This document shows, piece after piece, positions 60,223-64,000 of a DNA stretch of 64,000 bases; position 1 is the first letter of the stretch; every line of letters begins with the position of its first letter. Both the position numbers and the translations under genes were made by a program. This DNA is from Guadua angustifolia. Lineage: Eukaryota > Streptophyta > Magnoliopsida > Poales > Poaceae. A model generated the notes under the pieces. It made no database searches. It worked only from the letters and a program-made list of their open reading frames with translations, and was not told the origin of the DNA. The stretch lies in assembly GCA_036346375.1 (NCBI GenBank), contig CM070517.1, positions 15,355,161-15,419,160 on the forward strand, given 5' to 3'.

Positions 60223-62230
60223 TAATATCCAAAAATTTAAATCGAGTTGCTGTGGGCTGTTATTGGGGGTTTTAGTGGGTTGTTGTGGACTTCTAGGGTT
60301 TGGTTTCTTGAGTTGGGCTGATTGTGGGTTGTCTTGGACCAGCGTTGGGCCTTGTGAGGGGAAAACTCCCTAACCCTAGCCCCTCTCCCTCCCCTCCCTC
60401 TAGCCGCCCCTTCTTATCCCCTCTTCCTCCTCCTTCTGTCCCCTCCTCCTAGGGAGGTTCCCTGCACCTTCCTCCTTCCAGGGTGCTGCTCTTGGGTCCC
60501 CTGGTGGTTGCATCCTCTGGTGATTGCATTGGAGAGGTTGGGCTATGAGGCGAGGAGAGGTTCGCGCGATTTGAGGGAATGATTCCGTGTTCATCGTCGA
60601 TCTAGTGATCTTTGGGAAGGTATGATGTTCGTAGATTGTTTTTGGTGTACCTTGGGTAATGGGTGATGGGTAGGGCTCGTTAGAATCCCTCATACTCGTG
60701 TTGTGATTAGGTTGGATATGGGGAAAATCTGGGGTTGGGCGTGGTCTAGGTTTAGGAATCACAACATGTTAGGGTAGAGACTAAAAATAGTTTTGGACAT
60801 TTTTAGAGGGTTGGTCATTATGAAATTTGTAGATAATTGTCTTAAGTTTATTTAGAGACTAAGATCATGAATTTTGGTTGGGTAGTTTAAAAGTTATGGC
60901 TGTTTGTTTGACTACTGTCCAAAATCTATCTTTGCTAGCAGCAATCGCGAAAAACTACAGAGTTGGGCTATCTAGAAGTTGAATTAAATTTTCTAATGAC
61001 TAGATTAAGTTAGGAAATTTCCTGTAGATTTCATAAATATAATCCTTTACTTCATTTGGAATGGTATAAAATTAGATATACTATTTTGAATTCTATTGTC
61101 TAGTGTAGTAGCCGATCAGGTTTCAGGGCTAAATATGAAAGGCTAAATGTTTTATTTTAGAGAATTAGTTAACGGGTAATATGTGTGTAATTCTCAGTAG
61201 TTTCATAAAGTTCTTGGCCCGGAGGTTTGGGTTATAAGGCTGGAAGTTATAACCTTTAAACCATCAGGACAGCAGAGAGGCGAATTTGTTTGCCAAGTGA
61301 GAAAGTTATTGTAATTGAGGTTGGGCATAGGTTCGATGTCGCTAAATTTTATTGCTTATGCTGGAATTGTATTGTTGAGTTGCATGTGACTCATTCTGTG
61401 GTGGTGTGACTTCAGGAATGGCATGGTAGAATGGTAATTTGGTTAAGAAGGATTGTTGTTTAAATTGATTAATCTTACCCTCTTGTTTTACATGATTATG
61501 GTTAACCATTGTTAGTTTATGTTTCAAATCTTGATATTATCTTGGTGAATGCATGTAGAGAAGTAATATTTGGTGATGCTGATTCATGATTATTGGTTTT
61601 CAAAAAGTGCTAAATCACTTGCATTCATATCATGAAAGTTTTATTTGAGCTAGGTCAGTGAAAGAGTCATATAACTAATTCAGAGTGCATGAGCCAGGTC
61701 GGTGAGAAAGCTATATGACTTGACCTGAGTGCTCTTGAGTCAGACCTACATCGGTAGGCCCCCTCCACGAGATAGACGAAAATGAGAGGGTGCACACTGA
61801 CGGTTGTGCACTCAGCTATACCGATATGAGCTATGAGATGACAATGAGCATATGACATTCTGCATTGCATTGCATTCCTAATGATGAATCACGTTTAATG
61901 AGATGATTGTGATATATGGTTATGAGATTGAGTCGTGGACTCATCCAAAGATGAATAAGGTGTTGTTAAAGGTAACAACTGGTATGATATTACTTTATTA
62001 TGTACCGGTTGTGATGTGAACTCATCCTTATTGATTCTAAATGCGATAAAAGGTTATATTATTGTTTTATTACGTACTTGATGAGTCGTGGAGTTACTCT
62101 TACTTTCTTTAAATGTCTTATGTGATCATTGAAGGCGACATTTATGGGAAGAGATTAGCGTCATTGCGTCACTTGTCACACCGTCTTCACCATGATCTAG
62201 TTAGTGTTCACCCAAGAATAAAATAGCGCT
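60223..62230 (+). mobile_element. Gypsy-like LTR or LTR fragment
   Basis: It starts TGTAATATCCAAAAATTT, the usual look of grass Gypsy LTRs. A C/T-rich leader-like block follows at 60370-60480, then G/T-rich noncoding DNA with GCATTGCATTGCATT near 61865. The right end and a duplication were not found, so the end coordinate is approximate. Confidence 0.45.
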
Positions 62231-62323
62231 TAACTTTAATTAGGTGATGAAACCATATAGTCGTATCGGGGTCATGTGAACCCAATCGGTTCTTATGCGA
62301 GAAGCAATAGTGATATAAATGAA

Positions 62324-64000
62324 AGAAAAGGTTCATAACCAAACCATTCATTTCCGACTGACCCCACATTGAGTCTTACCCATAAAACCGAGAGTTCCGA
62401 CAACTTAAGAAAATAATGCATTTAGCGACCGCTTACACCCAGTCCACCAACAAATTAATCCCACCCAACCATGGGACAACGAATCTGACAATCCTCCCAC
62501 CAAGGTTTAGATCAAGTCCAGCAACACCGTTCATTACTTTCCACATTAAATCCATATATCATCAACCCTTAACCCCAAATTAAGACTTCATCAAATCCCA
62601 TACACTTACCAATAAAGGTTCGATATACTTTACATAACCCCAATATTTCTTTTATTATCCTTTATAACAAATATAACCACTGCTGGTCCTATTAACATCA
62701 AACATTGCATCAACATTTTCCTCTGGTCTACAACCCATACTATACCATCCATTATACAACTTCCTATTCTAAGTTTAGGACAATTGATTTCAATAAAGCT
62801 TTCAATACTCAACAACTAGAGTTCAAGATACCTACAAGTCAACATTTAAACGATCATCACCTATTCCAATTACTCATGACTCCAACGATTCATAATGCCT
62901 CCTCAAGACATAGTCTTTAATTGTTGACCTAAGACAATCATTTATAACCTTACGCAACCACCATTTCCAGACCTCCACTTATAATCGTGGATCAACATGA
63001 CCCACAAAATACTTCTCGCCATCTGTCCAATTAGGGTCGACCACCTTAACCCAATCACATACACATTCTACTAATCACGGGAAGATCTTCAACCAACCCA
63101 CAAACTCACTTTGACTGTCGTATCCTCCTTTCCAGAAAACCAACAAAAACTCCCAAGGTAGCTCATCTCTCAAAAGAGTTAGAGAATGACAGGACTCAAT
63201 CCTGGTCATTCAACAAATCCCCAAATCATCATCAAACTCCCCAAAATTCCACGAAAGAAAAGGAGTTGCACAATTAAATTCACACGAAGGAAAAACGAAT
63301 CGGCCGAATAACACTTTTTTCTTTAAAACTCCAAACCTTAAGTTCTCACAACTTAAGTTTTTTTTTCACCAAAACTTCAACTTGGAGAACGACCACACGA
63401 AGAAATCCATGTCTTTTCCCGCCATCAACCAATGGGGTGCAACACCAAACCCCCTTTTTTTTGACTTAACCCAAAAAGACCAAATAAGTCAAAACCCGGA
63501 AAACTTACTCCAGCCATTCTCCAATCTATAATAGAAGAACGACGGTTTCTTTTTAACTGAGAGAATGTCCAACACAAGAAGGAATCCGTAACTGTCTCCA
63601 CAAAGCAACCAAAAAGGGTGCAAAGCGATACTCTTTCTTTGGTCTTAAATCCGAGAAATCCAAAGAAGATAAAACCCAAAACGAATTCCATCAACTCTCT
63701 AATTTACGTCAAAAGAACAATAGTTCTCCTCACACGAGGTTATGAGCCCTCCGTGTCGGCTCTAAGTGCCACACCGACAAAGGAGGCCTCAACACGCCCA
63801 AACGAACAAACCAATTCCTTCGCACAAAGAGTCCCCAATGCACTCAAACTCCTCGATACGTAAATCCTAAAAGACCCACCGCACAATCAACACTTCATAA
63901 GCATAGCAATAAACACTATCATAGCCTTACCAAAACTAACAATTAACATAACCACAAGCATCAATATAGTATCAATAACACAATAAGCATTGTAACACAA
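62324..64000. other. A/C-rich, G-poor noncoding DNA
   Basis: The plus strand is strikingly poor in G over about 1.6 kb. The minus strand resembles the G/T-rich body of Gypsy LTRs, so it may be an LTR or leader in the opposite direction. No coding region is recognised, and no terminus is seen to the window end. Confidence 0.4.

Larger units (their letters stand above)
58528..62323. repeat. Region bounded by CACTA-like inverted repeats
   Basis: The arms 58524-58563 and 62284-62323 match in 38 of 40 positions as inverted repeats and contain CACTATCGCTTCTCGCATAA. Inside the left arm are further TGTGATG/ACATCAC subterminal-like repeats to about 58690. Between the arms lie the FDM-like fragment, a CACTA terminus and an LTR-like start. 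No clear target duplication is seen, so it may be subterminal sequence of a larger element. Confidence 0.5.

Noticed and set aside
1..64000. tRNA, rRNA, CRISPR or organelle DNA
   Set aside because: No cloverleaf-like, ribosomal or repeat-spacer pattern was seen; tRNA-like words are only retrotransposon primer sites.

Overview
This is plant nuclear DNA, most likely from a large-genome grass. The clues are one exon of a plant WIP-type zinc-finger gene at the left edge and nested LTR retrotransposons, CACTA transposons and MITEs over almost everything else. The CACTA TNP2 genes, the Tekay-like and SIRE-like LTR elements and the GT-AG introns fit a monocot. I saw no bacterial-type genes, rRNA, tRNA or CRISPR. 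The species cannot be named from the sequence alone.

Layout. (1) 1-2003: exon 1 of a WIP C2H2 transcription factor on the minus strand; exon 2 lies beyond the left edge. (2) 2007-5025: a complete CACTA element with 3-bp duplications (AAG). It has dense AAGCGGTT subterminal repeats and carries a spliced ULP1-like cysteine protease but no transposase. It sits about 750 bp upstream of the WIP start codon. (3) 5241-28070: a Ty1/Copia element (duplication AGCTG, LTRs 895 and 961 bp), split inside its reverse transcriptase by (4) 8722-25203, a 16.5-kb minus-strand Ty3/Gypsy element (duplication AAAGT). That element has unusually long LTRs of about 5.36 kb and a 5.76-kb interior holding only decayed Tekay-type pol. 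(5) 28076-33149: mostly unrecognised intergenic DNA with MITEs. (6) 33150-48229: a ruined CACTA region with a terminus at 33150, a tnpA-like pseudogene split by a solo LTR, a second solo LTR, and a TNP2 pseudogene whose stop codon was hit by a Mutator-type hairpin MITE (9-bp duplication). Another CACTA terminus lies at 48229. (7) 48240-52865: a second, more diverged TNP2 pseudogene split by a 1.8-kb solo LTR (duplication AGAAG). (8) 53925-58527: a truncated SIRE-like Copia element of the same LTR family, on the minus strand. (9) 58528-64000: CACTA-like inverted repeats, a fragment of an FDM/IDN2-like gene (RNA-directed DNA methylation family), another CACTA terminus, a Gypsy-like LTR start, and a strongly A/C-rich stretch.

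The only host gene with clear function is the WIP factor. The ULP1 gene is transposon cargo but keeps its catalytic residues and clean splice sites. All transposase and polyprotein genes are broken by stops, frameshifts or insertions. Many of the stops look like C-to-T or G-to-A changes, as expected from decay of methylated cytosines. Insertion order can be read from the nesting: Copia before the Gypsy element, TNP2 before the SIRE solo LTR, and TNP2 before the hairpin MITE.
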